Positions 37,131 to 45,339 of a stretch of 50,489 nt of DNA are shown one piece after another (the stretch's first letter is position 1; every line of letters begins with the position of its first letter). The notes beneath the pieces were generated by a model. That model made no database searches. It saw only the letters and a list, made by a program, of their open reading frames with translations, and was not told where the DNA came from. The position numbers were made by a program, and so were the translations under genes. The stretch covers positions 1-50,489 of the forward strand of contig JAOUEV010000021.1 in assembly GCA_029858565.1 (NCBI GenBank), given 5' to 3'. The stretch is from Nitrospirota bacterium (GTDB lineage Bacteria > Nitrospirota > UBA9217).

Positions 37131-37180
37131 CCAATGCGGAATGGGTCGTGCGGAATGCGGAGTGAAGCACCGGTCTACGC
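37131..37180. repeat. Heptamer-type repeat before porG
   Basis: AATGCGGAATGGGTCGTGCG then GAATGCGGAGTG, several units of the 7-nt repeat in the recR-porG gap. Confidence 0.6.
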
Positions 37181-37228
37181 ACGCAGTATCCCTCACGGTT
37201 TCGAACTTTAGTTTGGGAGGAAAAACGT

Positions 37229-37804
37229 ATGGCAGAAATGATAGAGATACGATGGCATGGACGGGGCGGGCAGGGTACCGTCACCGCGGCCAAGGTTCTT
37301 GCGGACGCATGTCTATCCGGCGGCCGCAATGTGCAGGCTTTTCCGGAATACGGACCGGAACGGGCGGGCGCGCCGCTTCGCGCCTATAACCGCATCAGCG
37401 AAAAAGTGCTGCGGATGCATTGCCCGGTGCTGAATCCCGGCGTCGTATGCGTTGTGGACGCGACGCTGCTGGACGCAATCAACGTCGCCGAGGGCGCAAA
37501 GGACGACGCCGTGTTCATTGTCAACACGAGCAAGGATCCCAAAGACGTCCGCGAAAAGCTTAAAGCGAAGCCGTCCCAGAAGGTCTTCTGTATCGATGCG
37601 ACAAAGATCGCCATCGAAACCATCGGCAGGCCCATGCCGAACGCGCCAATGCTCGGCGCGGTGAACAAGGCCACGGCGATCGTGACCATGGAAGTGCTGC
37701 TCGATGACGTGAAGGGCAGTTTCGGCAAGAAATTCGCGCAGAAGATCATCGACGGGAATCTTGAAGCGGTGAAGCGCGGGTACGGGGAGGTACAAGAGGG
37801 ATGA
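37229..37804 (+). CDS. porG: Pyruvate:ferredoxin oxidoreductase gamma subunit
   Basis: The gamma subunit (191 aa) belongs to the four-subunit pyruvate or 2-oxoacid:ferredoxin oxidoreductase, which oxidises pyruvate to acetyl-CoA, CO2 and reduced ferredoxin. It starts with EIRWHGRGGQGTVTAAK, the Gly-rich motif of the subunit, and has FPEYGPERAGAPLRAYNR. GGGAGG precedes the ATG. It overlaps porD by 4 nt (ATGA). The genes are in the order gamma, delta, alpha, beta, as in many anaerobes. Confidence 0.95.
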   Translation: MAEMIEIRWHGRGGQGTVTAAKVLADACLSGGRNVQAFPEYGPERAGAPLRAYNRISEKVLRMHCPVLNPGVVCVVDATLLDAINVAEGAKDDAVFIVNTSKDPKDVREKLKAKPSQKVFCIDATKIAIETIGRPMPNAPMLGAVNKATAIVTMEVLLDDVKGSFGKKFAQKIIDGNLEAVKRGYGEVQEG

Positions 37805-38094
37805 AACAGATGAACTGGAAAGAGCTGCCCCACGCCGGCACGATCCTGAATGCCGGCAACACGAAGGACTACAAGACCGGTTCGTGGAGGACCTACAAGC
37901 CGCGCTGGATCGAGGAGAACTGCATCCAGTGCTTGTTCTGCTGGATCTACTGCCCCGACACGGCGGTGACGGTGAACGACGAGAAGATGACCGGCTTCAA
38001 CTACGACCACTGCAAAGGCTGCGGCGTATGCGCCATGGAGTGCCCGGGTAAAAAGGGCAACAAGGCCATCGTCATGGAAGAGGAGGGCAAATAA
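37801..38094 (+). CDS. porD: Pyruvate:ferredoxin oxidoreductase delta (ferredoxin) subunit
   Basis: This 97-residue subunit carries two [4Fe-4S] clusters that pass electrons to ferredoxin. The ligand Cys are 41, 44, 47 and 51 in CIQCLFCWIYCPD and 71, 74, 77 and 81 in CKGCGVCAMECPG. The ATG overlaps the porG stop. It is followed 1 nt later by porA. Both clusters are complete. Confidence 0.95.
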   Translation: MKQMNWKELPHAGTILNAGNTKDYKTGSWRTYKPRWIEENCIQCLFCWIYCPDTAVTVNDEKMTGFNYDHCKGCGVCAMECPGKKGNKAIVMEEEGK

Positions 38095-38095
38095 C

Positions 38096-39283
38096 ATGGC
38101 AATCACGTCGATCAAGACCGTTGCAGTGACCGGCAACCAGGCGGTTGCCGAGGCCTTCCGCCAGCTGAATCCCGATGTCATGCCGGCGTACCCCATTACC
38201 CCGTCAACGGGCATCATGGAGTCGTTCACCTCCTTTGTTTCGAACGGCAAGGTGGACACCGAAATGATCCTGGTGGAAAGCGAGCACAGTGCCATGAGCG
38301 CCGGGATCGGCGCGTCAGCCGCAGGCGGCCGCGTGGCAACGGCGACCTCCGCCCAGGGCCTGGCCCTTATGTGGGAAATGCTGCACATCGCTTCTGGCTA
38401 CCGGCTTCCGATCCTGATGGCGCTGGTGAACCGGGCGCTGTCCGCGCCGCTCAACATCCACGGCGATCACTCCGACGGCATGGGCATGCGCGACTGCGGT
38501 TGGATCCAGCTCTTCTGCGAGAACGCCCAGGAAGCCTACGACAACACCATCATGGCCTACCGGATCGCCGAGCACAAGGATGTGCGGCTCCCGATCGCGG
38601 TGAACATGGACGGATTCATCATCAGCCACTCCATCGAGAGCATGCAGTATATCACTGACGAGGACGTGAAGAAGTTCGTGGGCGAGTACATCCCCATGAA
38701 TCCGTTGCTCGACATCGACAACCCCAAGAGCATCGGCGCCCTGGTGCTGACGGACTACTACATGGAACACAAGCGCGCCCAGCACGAGGCTATGTTGAAC
38801 GTGAAGAAGGTGGTGCAGGACGTATCCGCGGAGTTCGCCAAGCTGACCGGCAGGAAATATGACCTCTTCGAGACCTATCGGCTGGAAGACGCCGATGTGG
38901 CCATCGTGGCGCTCAACTCCGCTGCGGGCACGATCAAGGACGAGATCGACCGCTACCGCGAAAAGGGCGTCAAGGTCGGGCTCCTGAAGCCCCGCATGTT
39001 CCGCCCCTTCCCCTACGAGGAAGTGGGCGCCGCGCTCAAGAACGCCAAGGCCATCTGCGTGATGGACCGGGCGGACTCCTACGGCGGGTACGGGCCGCTG
39101 TTCATGGAGATTGCCTCGGCACTGGCCCCCAGCAAGGGACCGGTGCTGTTCAACAAGATCTACGGCCTGGGCGGCAGGGACCTCATGCCTTCGCATGTTG
39201 ACGAAGTGATCGAGGAGACCGCAGAGGTCGCCAAGACCGGCAAGGTCAGGATGCTGAAAGATTACATGACGGTGAGGAGTTAA
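38096..39283 (+). CDS. porA: Pyruvate:ferredoxin oxidoreductase alpha subunit
   Basis: The alpha subunit (395 aa) has the YPITPST substrate-binding motif (residues 31-37). The ESEHSAMSAGIGASAAGGR stretch contributes the thiamine-pyrophosphate-activating Glu. Downstream, the domain II region KVGLLKPRMFRPFP is typical. The set with porG, porD and porB fits pyruvate rather than 2-oxoglutarate forms by order, though substrate cannot be proved from the sequence. It is 2 nt from porB. Confidence 0.95.
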   Translation: MAITSIKTVAVTGNQAVAEAFRQLNPDVMPAYPITPSTGIMESFTSFVSNGKVDTEMILVESEHSAMSAGIGASAAGGRVATATSAQGLALMWEMLHIASGYRLPILMALVNRALSAPLNIHGDHSDGMGMRDCGWIQLFCENAQEAYDNTIMAYRIAEHKDVRLPIAVNMDGFIISHSIESMQYITDEDVKKFVGEYIPMNPLLDIDNPKSIGALVLTDYYMEHKRAQHEAMLNVKKVVQDVSAEFAKLTGRKYDLFETYRLEDADVAIVALNSAAGTIKDEIDRYREKGVKVGLLKPRMFRPFPYEEVGAALKNAKAICVMDRADSYGGYGPLFMEIASALAPSKGPVLFNKIYGLGGRDLMPSHVDEVIEETAEVAKTGKVRMLKDYMTVRS

Positions 39284-39285
39284 TC

Positions 39286-40242
39286 ATGACCACGACCCAG
39301 GAAAAACCAATGACCCTGAAATCACTGTCCCATAAAAAGGACAACCTCTCCGGCGGACATCGCATGTGCTCCGGCTGCGGCGCGCCGACCGTTGTGCGGC
39401 AGGTGCTGCTGGCGATCGATGAGCCGGTGGTCATCGCGAACGCGACAGGCTGCCTTGAGGTCTCGACCTGCCTCTTTCCCTATACCGCCTGGCAGCTGCC
39501 CTGGATGCACAGCGCATTCGAGAACGCAGCTGCGACCGCGTCGGGCATTGAAACGATGTACCGGGCGCTTCGGAAAAAGGGCAAGATCAGCAAGGACATC
39601 AAGTTCATCGCCTTCGGCGGCGACGGCGGCACCTACGATATCGGATTCCAGGCCCTTTCCGGCGCCATGGAGCGCGGCCACCAGCTGCTCTATATCTGCT
39701 ACGACAACGGCGCGTACATGAACACGGGCATCCAGCGTTCGAGCGCAACGCCTTTCGGAGCCGATACCACGACCCAGCCGGTCGGGTCCAAGGTCCCGGG
39801 CAAGACCGTGCGTCGCAAGGACCTCACCCGCATCATGGCGGCCCATAACGTGGCATATGCTGCCCAGGCATCGCCGCACAACTGGAAGGACCTGATGACC
39901 AAGGTGAAGAAAGCCCTTGCCACGAACGGTCCCGCATACATGGGCATCATGGCGCCGTGCAACCGGGGCTGGCGCACCCAGACGAACGACTCCATCCTGC
40001 TGTCACGTCTTTCCGTGGAAACGTGCTATTGGCCGCTCTATGAGGTCGAGGGCGGCAAGTGGACCATCAACTACGACCCCAAGGACAAGAAGAAGCCGGT
40101 GACGGAGTTCCTGAAGCCCCAGGGCAGGTTCAAGCACCTCTTTGCCCCCGGAAATGAGCATTTGCTCGAACGTTTCCAGAATACCGTGGACGGTGACTGG
40201 GAGAGCCTTCAGAAGCTGGCGGCAACATTCGGAACCAAATAA
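39286..40242 (+). CDS. porB: Pyruvate:ferredoxin oxidoreductase beta subunit
   Basis: The beta subunit (318 aa) binds thiamine pyrophosphate and a [4Fe-4S] cluster. It has MCSGCG (cluster Cys pair), NATGCLEV, the TPP-binding FGGDGGTYDIGFQ and the YDNGAYMNTGIQ segment, and a conserved later Cys in MAPCNRGW. It completes the complex. A hairpin terminator lies 31 nt after its stop. Confidence 0.95.
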   Translation: MTTTQEKPMTLKSLSHKKDNLSGGHRMCSGCGAPTVVRQVLLAIDEPVVIANATGCLEVSTCLFPYTAWQLPWMHSAFENAAATASGIETMYRALRKKGKISKDIKFIAFGGDGGTYDIGFQALSGAMERGHQLLYICYDNGAYMNTGIQRSSATPFGADTTTQPVGSKVPGKTVRRKDLTRIMAAHNVAYAAQASPHNWKDLMTKVKKALATNGPAYMGIMAPCNRGWRTQTNDSILLSRLSVETCYWPLYEVEGGKWTINYDPKDKKKPVTEFLKPQGRFKHLFAPGNEHLLERFQNTVDGDWESLQKLAATFGTK

Positions 40243-40273
40243 CAGGTTCCTTAGAGTACGATCTTCACAACCC

Positions 40274-40303
40274 CAGCCGGGCTTTCGCCCGGCTGTGTTC
40301 GTT
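40274..40303 (+). terminator. Terminator after porB
   Basis: CAGCCGGGC-TTTC-GCCCGGCTG, a 9-bp stem with a stable tetraloop, followed by a T-rich stretch. Confidence 0.85.
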
Positions 40304-40330
40304 TCAGACCGCAGTGGTCCGAAAAACCCC

Positions 40331-40359
40331 TTGAAATTTCAGGGACAATGTGGTTAAAT
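40331..40359 (+). promoter_or_regulatory. mglB: Sigma-70 promoter of mglBA
   Basis: TTGAAA and TTAAAT with exactly 17 nt between them, about 50 nt before the mglB start. Confidence 0.7.
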
Positions 40360-40410
40360 GAGTAGCTATCAGGAGTGCGTCCGTTCAACGGCAGCGAGGA
40401 GAGAAATCAT

Positions 40411-40905
40411 ATGATCGGCTCCGATCTGGTGATGTATGAAGAGGAGTTCAAGCTCATAGATGCTGAGCTTCAGCGGCTGCTTGCCCAGTCCAATGCGAAG
40501 GTCGTGTTCCTTGTGGATAAGAACGGCCAGCTGATCGCTGCGACCGGCGAGACCGAGAACCTCGACACCACATCGCTCGCCTCACTCACAGCCGGCAACA
40601 TCGCGGCAACGGGCGGCATGGCGAAGCTCCTTGGTGAAAAGGAATTCTCGATCCTGTTCCACGAAGGACAGCGGGACAATATCCACATTTCCATTATAAG
40701 CCAGCGGGTCATCCTGGTAGTGATCTTTGACCAGCGTTCGTCCCTTGGCCTTGTCCGGCTACGGGTCAAGAAGAGCGCAGAGCTGCTTTCGGGCATCTTC
40801 AATCAGCTGTTGCAGAAGGTCGAAACCGGCAAGGGCGCAGCCAAGGGCGCTGATTCGCCGTTCGCGGAAATTACCGACGAAGACATTGATAAGCTCTTCG
40901 GATAA
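40411..40905 (+). CDS. mglB: Roadblock/LC7 protein, MglB-type GAP
   Basis: This 164-residue Roadblock/LC7-domain protein has LQRLLAQSNAKVVFLVDKNGQLIAATGE, the first half of the fold. An SLASLTAGNIAATGGMAKLLGE segment and the RSSLGLVRLRVKK strand follow. The ATG at 40411 has GAGGAG upstream and is preferred over GTG at 40375. It is immediately before the MglA gene (31 nt). MglB proteins are GTPase-activating partners of MglA. They set polarity in gliding bacteria, but such genes are widespread in non-gliders. The tail is acidic. Confidence 0.9.
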   Translation: MIGSDLVMYEEEFKLIDAELQRLLAQSNAKVVFLVDKNGQLIAATGETENLDTTSLASLTAGNIAATGGMAKLLGEKEFSILFHEGQRDNIHISIISQRVILVVIFDQRSSLGLVRLRVKKSAELLSGIFNQLLQKVETGKGAAKGADSPFAEITDEDIDKLFG

Positions 40906-40936
40906 CGCAGCCTGCTAAGGAAAGGGACTCGGATCC

Positions 40937-41533
40937 ATGTCGTTTATCAATTACTCGTCGAGAGAGATCAACTGCAAGATCGTGTACTATGGTCCCGGTC
41001 TGTGCGGCAAGACGACCAATCTCCATTACATTTACAAGAAGACGAATCCCGACAGCAAGGGAAAGATGATTTCCCTTGCCACCGAGACCGAGCGTACGCT
41101 GTTCTTCGATTTTCTTCCCCTGGCGCTCGGTGAGATACGCGGCTTCAAAACGCGCTTCCATCTGTACACCGTGCCCGGTCAGGTCTTCTACGATGCGAGC
41201 CGGAAACTCATCCTGAAGGGCGTCGACGGCGTGGTATTCGTGGCGGACTCGCAGGTCGAGCGCATGGAAGCGAACGTGGAAAGCGTTGAGAACCTTCGCA
41301 TCAACCTTTCCGAACAGGGATACGATCTCGACAAGGTGCCCTACGTGGTCCAGTACAACAAGCGGGACCTTCCGAACGTTGTTCCGGTTGCTGAGATGCG
41401 TGCTGCTCTCAATCCCAAGGGCGTGCCTGATTTCGAAGCCGTGGCATCCGAAGGCGGCGGCGTTTTCGATACCCTCAAGGCGATCGCCAAGCAGGTCATC
41501 ATGGAACTGAAGAAGGGACAGGAAGGCGGATAA
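40937..41533 (+). CDS. mglA: MglA-like small Ras GTPase
   Basis: This 198-residue GTPase has P-loop GPGLCGKT (19-26). The switch 2 region [17 protein letters not shown] carries the MglA-type Gln. The guanine-specific motif is QYNKRDLP. Together with the preceding MglB it forms a GTPase/GAP pair that sets cell polarity. No motility or pilus genes are in the window, so the output of the switch is unknown. Confidence 0.95.
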   Translation: MSFINYSSREINCKIVYYGPGLCGKTTNLHYIYKKTNPDSKGKMISLATETERTLFFDFLPLALGEIRGFKTRFHLYTVPGQVFYDASRKLILKGVDGVVFVADSQVERMEANVESVENLRINLSEQGYDLDKVPYVVQYNKRDLPNVVPVAEMRAALNPKGVPDFEAVASEGGGVFDTLKAIAKQVIMELKKGQEGG

Positions 41534-41540
41534 AACCGAG

Positions 41541-41568
41541 CGCGGAGTGCGGAATTAAGATCCTAGCA
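41541..41568. repeat. Heptamer-type repeat after mglA
   Basis: GAGCGCGGAGTGCGGAATTA, then AGATCC, the same 7-nt unit at 41541-41568. Confidence 0.55.
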
Positions 41569-41615
41569 GCGCAGAACAGTCCTTATAAGCCTCCTTATCC
41601 ATCGTAAATAACCCA

Positions 41616-41644
41616 TTGACAGGCAAAAGATGATATGGTATTTT
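41616..41644 (+). promoter_or_regulatory. Promoter of tRNA-Asn
   Basis: Perfect TTGACA and TATTTT with 17 nt between and a TGG just before the -10. It is 42 nt upstream of the tRNA. Confidence 0.75.
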
Positions 41645-41685
41645 GCCCGCCTGTAATAGCGTAATTCCTCAACAAAACCAATCAT

Positions 41686-41761
41686 TCCCGGATAGCTCAG
41701 TCGGTAGAGCGGGTGGCTGTTAACCACCATGTCGCAGGTTCGAGTCCTGCTCCGGGAGCCA
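41686..41761 (+). tRNA. tRNA-Asn(GTT)
   Basis: This is a 76-nt tRNA with encoded CCA, acceptor stem TCCCGGA/TCCGGGA and anticodon loop CTGTTAA, anticodon GTT. It has its own promoter and terminator. Confidence 0.96.
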
Positions 41762-41769
41762 GATATAAA

Positions 41770-41808
41770 AGGCCTGATTCTATTGACTAGAATCAGGCCT
41801 ATTCTTTT
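41770..41808 (+). terminator. Terminator after tRNA-Asn
   Basis: AGGCCTGATTCTA and TAGAATCAGGCCT (13 bp, perfect, loop TTGAC), then ATTCTTTT. Confidence 0.88.
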
Positions 41809-41856
41809 CGATCTGCGACTCTCAGCAAAACTGCAAGAATCATGGATCAATCCAGT

Positions 41857-41885
41857 TTGACATGGTGTGTCATAAGTGTTACACT
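41857..41885 (+). promoter_or_regulatory. Promoter/operator of the toxin-antitoxin pair
   Basis: TTGACA at 41857 and TACACT at 41880 are 17 nt apart. Two inverted repeats lie on the elements: TGACA-N5-TGTCA (41858-41872) and AGTGT-T-ACACT (41875-41885). These fit autorepression by the ribbon-helix-helix antitoxin, though binding is not shown. Confidence 0.65.
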
Positions 41886-41906
41886 AATTGCATGGAGGTA
41901 AAGAAC

Positions 41907-42131
41907 ATGCCTGTAAAAAATCCGCGGATAAACGTTGTACTGGAAAAACCGTTATACAGCACGATCGAACGTCTTGCATCGCGAGACGGGGTTTCTCTGT
42001 CTCTCAAGGTTCGGGACCTGGTGAAAGAGGCGATCGAAATGGAAGAGGATGTTGCGCTTGGGGCGTTTGCATCCAAGAGGGAAAAGACGTTCACGAAAGC
42101 GAAATCCCTGAAGCATGACGAGGTCTGGTGA
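41907..42131 (+). CDS. Ribbon-helix-helix antitoxin
   Basis: This 74-residue protein has an N-terminal RINVVLEKPLYSTIERLA stretch, a ribbon strand and helix typical of RHH repressors. A charged C-terminal tail (REKTFTKAKSLKHDEVW) follows, typical of the toxin-binding part of antitoxins. GGAGGT precedes the ATG at 41907, so the longer frames from 41862 and 41892 are not chosen. It overlaps the toxin gene by 4 nt. It is preceded by a promoter with inverted repeats, consistent with autoregulation. Confidence 0.88.
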   Translation: MPVKNPRINVVLEKPLYSTIERLASRDGVSLSLKVRDLVKEAIEMEEDVALGAFASKREKTFTKAKSLKHDEVW

Positions 42132-42409
42132 TTGTGTCCTTCGAGCGAAGATACCACCCAGAGATCAAGTCAGCGGATATTCCTCTGCTTGATGCGAAAA
42201 TAAAAGAGCGCATCAAGAAAGCCATTGAAACGCGACTTACTACGGAGCCGCAGCTCTATGGTGCGCCCTTGCGGAAAACACTCCATGGTTATTGGAAGCT
42301 TCGCGTCGGGGATTATCGGGTGGTCTTCAAAATAGCCGGAAACGAAGTATGGATTCTCGGGATCATTCATCGAAAGAAAGTCTACGACGCTATCGAGAAG
42401 AGATTGTAG
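42128..42409 (+). CDS. RelE/ParE-superfamily toxin
   Basis: This 93-residue protein has the RelE fold signature PLRKTLHGYWKLRVGDYRVVFKI and a final IIHRKKVYDAIEKRL (the last basic residues lie at the active site in RelE). The start is a GTG overlapping the antitoxin stop (GTGA). RelE-type toxins cleave mRNA in the ribosomal A site, while ParE-type inhibit gyrase; this one looks RelE-like by its GDYRVVF core. The pair is intact. Confidence 0.88.
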   Translation: MIVSFERRYHPEIKSADIPLLDAKIKERIKKAIETRLTTEPQLYGAPLRKTLHGYWKLRVGDYRVVFKIAGNEVWILGIIHRKKVYDAIEKRL

Positions 42410-42459
42410 CTAAGCTCTTCACATTTACCTTCCATCCGACCACCTGTATGCTGGCCGGC

Positions 42460-43821
42460 CTAATCCGCAGCCAATCCGAATTTTTTCAGCTTTCTCCAGA
42501 GCGACACACGGTCAATTCCCAGGATCTGTGAGGCCAATGTCCTGTTCCCGGCGACCTCGTTCAGCACCCATCGTATGTAGGCGAGCTCCTGCTCCTCCAG
42601 CGAGGGGATTCGTCCCTCTTTCTTGCGGAATGTCTTGATGTTCAGTTCCTTCAGGTCATCGGGAAGATGACCGAGCTCCACGGTCTTGCTGTTCGAGAGC
42701 GCGACCCCGCGCTCCACGATATTCTCCAGCTCCCGGACGTTGCCGGGGAAGTCATAGTTCATGAGCAGGCTGATCACGTCCTCGTTGATCTCGGTGACCG
42801 GCCTCTTCATGAGCGTAGCGTACTTCCTGAGGAAATAATAGGAGAGCAGGGGGATATCATCCTTGCGCTCGGCCAGCGGCGGGATGCGGAGCGATACAAC
42901 GTTCAGCCGGAAGTACAGGTCCTGGCGGAAAGCGCCGCTCTTAACGGTCTCCTGGATGTCCCGGTTCGTCGCGGCGACGAATCGCACATTGACCTTTACG
43001 GCCTCGGTGCCGCCAAGGCGCAGGATCTCCCGCTCCTGGATGACCCGGAGAAGCTTCACCTGCATGGAGGTCGGCATCTCGGTTATCTCATCAAGGAACA
43101 GCGTGCCTTCCGACGCCATCTCGATCAGGCCCTTTTTCGCGACAGCAGCGCCGGTAAATGCGCCTTTCTCATGGCCGAACAGCTCATTGGTCAGCAATTC
43201 CTCGTTAAAGGCGCCGCAGTTGATGGCGAAAAAAGGCCCTGCGGCGCGGCGGCTGTGGAGGTGGATGAACCGGGCGAACAACTCTTTGCCTGTCCCGCTC
43301 TCTCCGGAGATCAGCACATTCGTGTCTACCGGCGCAACTTGTCGCGCCACATCGAGCAGCCTTTGCATCCCCGGGTCCTGCGTGATGATCTTTACCTTGC
43401 CCTGGTAGGACTCGAGCTGTTCGCGCAGGTTGCGGTTCTCCTTCTTCAGGGCTACTTTGTGAACTGCTTCGGCGACCACCTTGCGGACATCATCAAGCTT
43501 GAAGGGCTTGGCAATATAATAGAAAGCGCCGTGCTTCATCGCCTCGACCGCCGACTCCAGCGTGGCAAAGCCCGTGATCATGATGACTTCGGTGTCCGGA
43601 TGGGCATCGCGGCATCGCTTGAGGACCTGGAATCCATCCACCTTTTCCATTTTCAGGTCGGTCAATACCACGTCGAAGGACATTTCTTCAAGCAGATTGA
43701 TCGCGTTCTGACCGCTCTGGGTCGCCGTGACCTCGTATCCTTCTTTCTTCATGACGTGTTCGAGATTCTTGAGCGCCACTCGCTCATCGTCGACAATGAG
43801 TATCTTAGCGTGAGTATTCAT
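42460..43821 (-). CDS. NtrC-family sigma-54 response regulator
   Basis: This 453-residue protein has a receiver domain (about 5-120) with DD11-12, phospho-acceptor Asp55, Thr83 and Lys105. Its sigma-54-interaction AAA+ domain (about 145-380) has GESGTGKE (173-180) and GAFTGA (220-225), the sigma-54 contact. It ends with a Fis-type helix-turn-helix (ASQILGIDRVSLWRKLKKFG). It is last in the minus-strand operon, 12 nt after the kinase gene, so it is the likely output. A sigma-54 promoter at 47740 drives the divergent operon and is the best candidate target. The target is inferred. Confidence 0.96.
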   Translation of the reverse strand: MNTHAKILIVDDERVALKNLEHVMKKEGYEVTATQSGQNAINLLEEMSFDVVLTDLKMEKVDGFQVLKRCRDAHPDTEVIMITGFATLESAVEAMKHGAFYYIAKPFKLDDVRKVVAEAVHKVALKKENRNLREQLESYQGKVKIITQDPGMQRLLDVARQVAPVDTNVLISGESGTGKELFARFIHLHSRRAAGPFFAINCGAFNEELLTNELFGHEKGAFTGAAVAKKGLIEMASEGTLFLDEITEMPTSMQVKLLRVIQEREILRLGGTEAVKVNVRFVAATNRDIQETVKSGAFRQDLYFRLNVVSLRIPPLAERKDDIPLLSYYFLRKYATLMKRPVTEINEDVISLLMNYDFPGNVRELENIVERGVALSNSKTVELGHLPDDLKELNIKTFRKKEGRIPSLEEQELAYIRWVLNEVAGNRTLASQILGIDRVSLWRKLKKFGLAAD

Positions 43822-43833
43822 TTCAATCCCTTC

Positions 43834-45339
43834 TCACTTCATCGGAAGCCTGATGAGGAACACCGTGCCCTTGCCTGCTTCGCTGTCCACGGCGATGCAC
43901 CCGTCGTGCTCATCGATGATCTCATGGACAATGAACAAACCAAGGCCCGATCCCCGACCAACGTCCTTGGTCGTGAAGAAGGGATCAAAAACCTTGGTAA
44001 GGATGTCCTCAGGGATGCCGCTGCCGGTATCGCGCACTTCGATATCCACCGTGTCATCCTCGAGCGTGCACTTGCCGTGATATTTGAGATAGTTGTAGAT
44101 ACCGCCGTCGTCTCCTACCTTGTCAATAGCGCGGTGAAAGCGGGCCGCGATTGTGATGGTCCCTTCCCCGGGGATCGCCTCGGCCGCGTTCTTCAGCAGG
44201 TTCAGGAAGACCTGCTGGATCCGCTGTTTGTCCGCGAGTATCTCTACATCTTCGGCGATATTGACCTGGATGGAGGCTTTCGCGGGTATCTGTCCCTTGA
44301 TGAAGCGGATGGTCTCGTTGATCAGTCCGCGGAGCGGGATCCGCTGTTTCTTGAACTCCCTGTCCCGGGAGAATTCGAGCAGCGAGCGGACGATGTTCCG
44401 CGCACGGTCGGTCTGCTCGTTGATCTGGTCGACCAGCTCCCGTTTGAATGCCGGATCCGCGCTGTCAAGCTCTTCCGCCAGGATCTGGCCTGACGAGGAT
44501 ATGTTGGAAAGAGGGTTGTTCAGCTCATGGGCCACTCCCGAGAGAAGCGTTCCCAGGGAAGCGAGCTTCTCCGACTGTACCAGGTGGCGCTGGCGGAGCT
44601 CAAGCTCGCGCAGCATCTTGTTGAAAGCGCGGGTCAGGGAAAGCACCTCGCGGTCCCGGGAATCGATCGGGATGTTCTCGAAGGTGCCTTCAGCGATCAC
44701 TTCCATGTTCCGCTCCATCAGCTTCAGCGGTTTCACGACCATGCGTTCAAGCACCTGGCCGATCACGATGACCAGTGCGATCAGGACCAGCAGGGAGATG
44801 AGCAGGAATCGCTGCGAGGCGGCAAGCAGCGCCTGGATGCTCGACCGTTCGTTCCGGGAGATCTCTTCGGCCACGGTCACGATATCCTTGCCGGTCTTGC
44901 GGATCTTTCCCTCCAGCCGGACCTTGAGCGCCTGATCCTCCGGCGTAGGTTTGGTTCGCTGACGGCGGATGAGCTTCTCGTACCGGTCCATCAGCTCCTG
45001 ATACTGGCGGAGGTCCTTGCGGAGCAAAACGATGACCTCGGGCGAGGCGAGGGCCGCGAAGCCGGCGCGACTGACGTCGAGGATCTCACCGGCCCGGAGG
45101 GCATAGCGCAGGTTTTCCGCGTAGTCCGACCGCTGCTCAAAGAGGAAATAATTCTTCTCGAACCGCCGGATCTCCAGGGTGGTATCGAAGAACTCGGAGA
45201 TCGTCTCGCCGACCATGATCTTCTTTTCAAGATAGCGAAGCTCCAGGAACGTGAAGGCCGAGAGACCGATGATCATGAGCACCACGGCGTAGTAACCAAG
45301 GCGGATCTTCTGGCGGATGCTGTGCTGGTATTTGATCAT
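43834..45339 (-). CDS. Membrane sensor histidine kinase
   Basis: This 501-residue kinase has two membrane helices (about residues 16-34 and 178-198) bracketing a helical, largely charged periplasmic region of about 140 residues. A HAMP domain follows (about 199-250), then HisKA with the phospho-acceptor His271 in GVAHELNNPLSNI. The HATPase domain has NLLKNAAEAI, DTGSGIP and GRGSGLGLFIV. The periplasmic part is rich in Arg/Glu/Leu (helical-bundle-like) with no known ligand pocket. It overlaps the Lon-hybrid gene by 4 nt (ATGA), so the two are tightly coupled. Confidence 0.96.
   Translation of the reverse strand: MIKYQHSIRQKIRLGYYAVVLMIIGLSAFTFLELRYLEKKIMVGETISEFFDTTLEIRRFEKNYFLFEQRSDYAENLRYALRAGEILDVSRAGFAALASPEVIVLLRKDLRQYQELMDRYEKLIRRQRTKPTPEDQALKVRLEGKIRKTGKDIVTVAEEISRNERSSIQALLAASQRFLLISLLVLIALVIVIGQVLERMVVKPLKLMERNMEVIAEGTFENIPIDSRDREVLSLTRAFNKMLRELELRQRHLVQSEKLASLGTLLSGVAHELNNPLSNISSSGQILAEELDSADPAFKRELVDQINEQTDRARNIVRSLLEFSRDREFKKQRIPLRGLINETIRFIKGQIPAKASIQVNIAEDVEILADKQRIQQVFLNLLKNAAEAIPGEGTITIAARFHRAIDKVGDDGGIYNYLKYHGKCTLEDDTVDIEVRDTGSGIPEDILTKVFDPFFTTKDVGRGSGLGLFIVHEIIDEHDGCIAVDSEAGKGTVFLIRLPMK

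Noticed and set aside
42667-44493. 608-codon plus-strand frame opposite the NtrC-type regulator and the kinase
   Set aside because: It is antisense to two complete, well-recognised genes and its translation has no recognisable domain.
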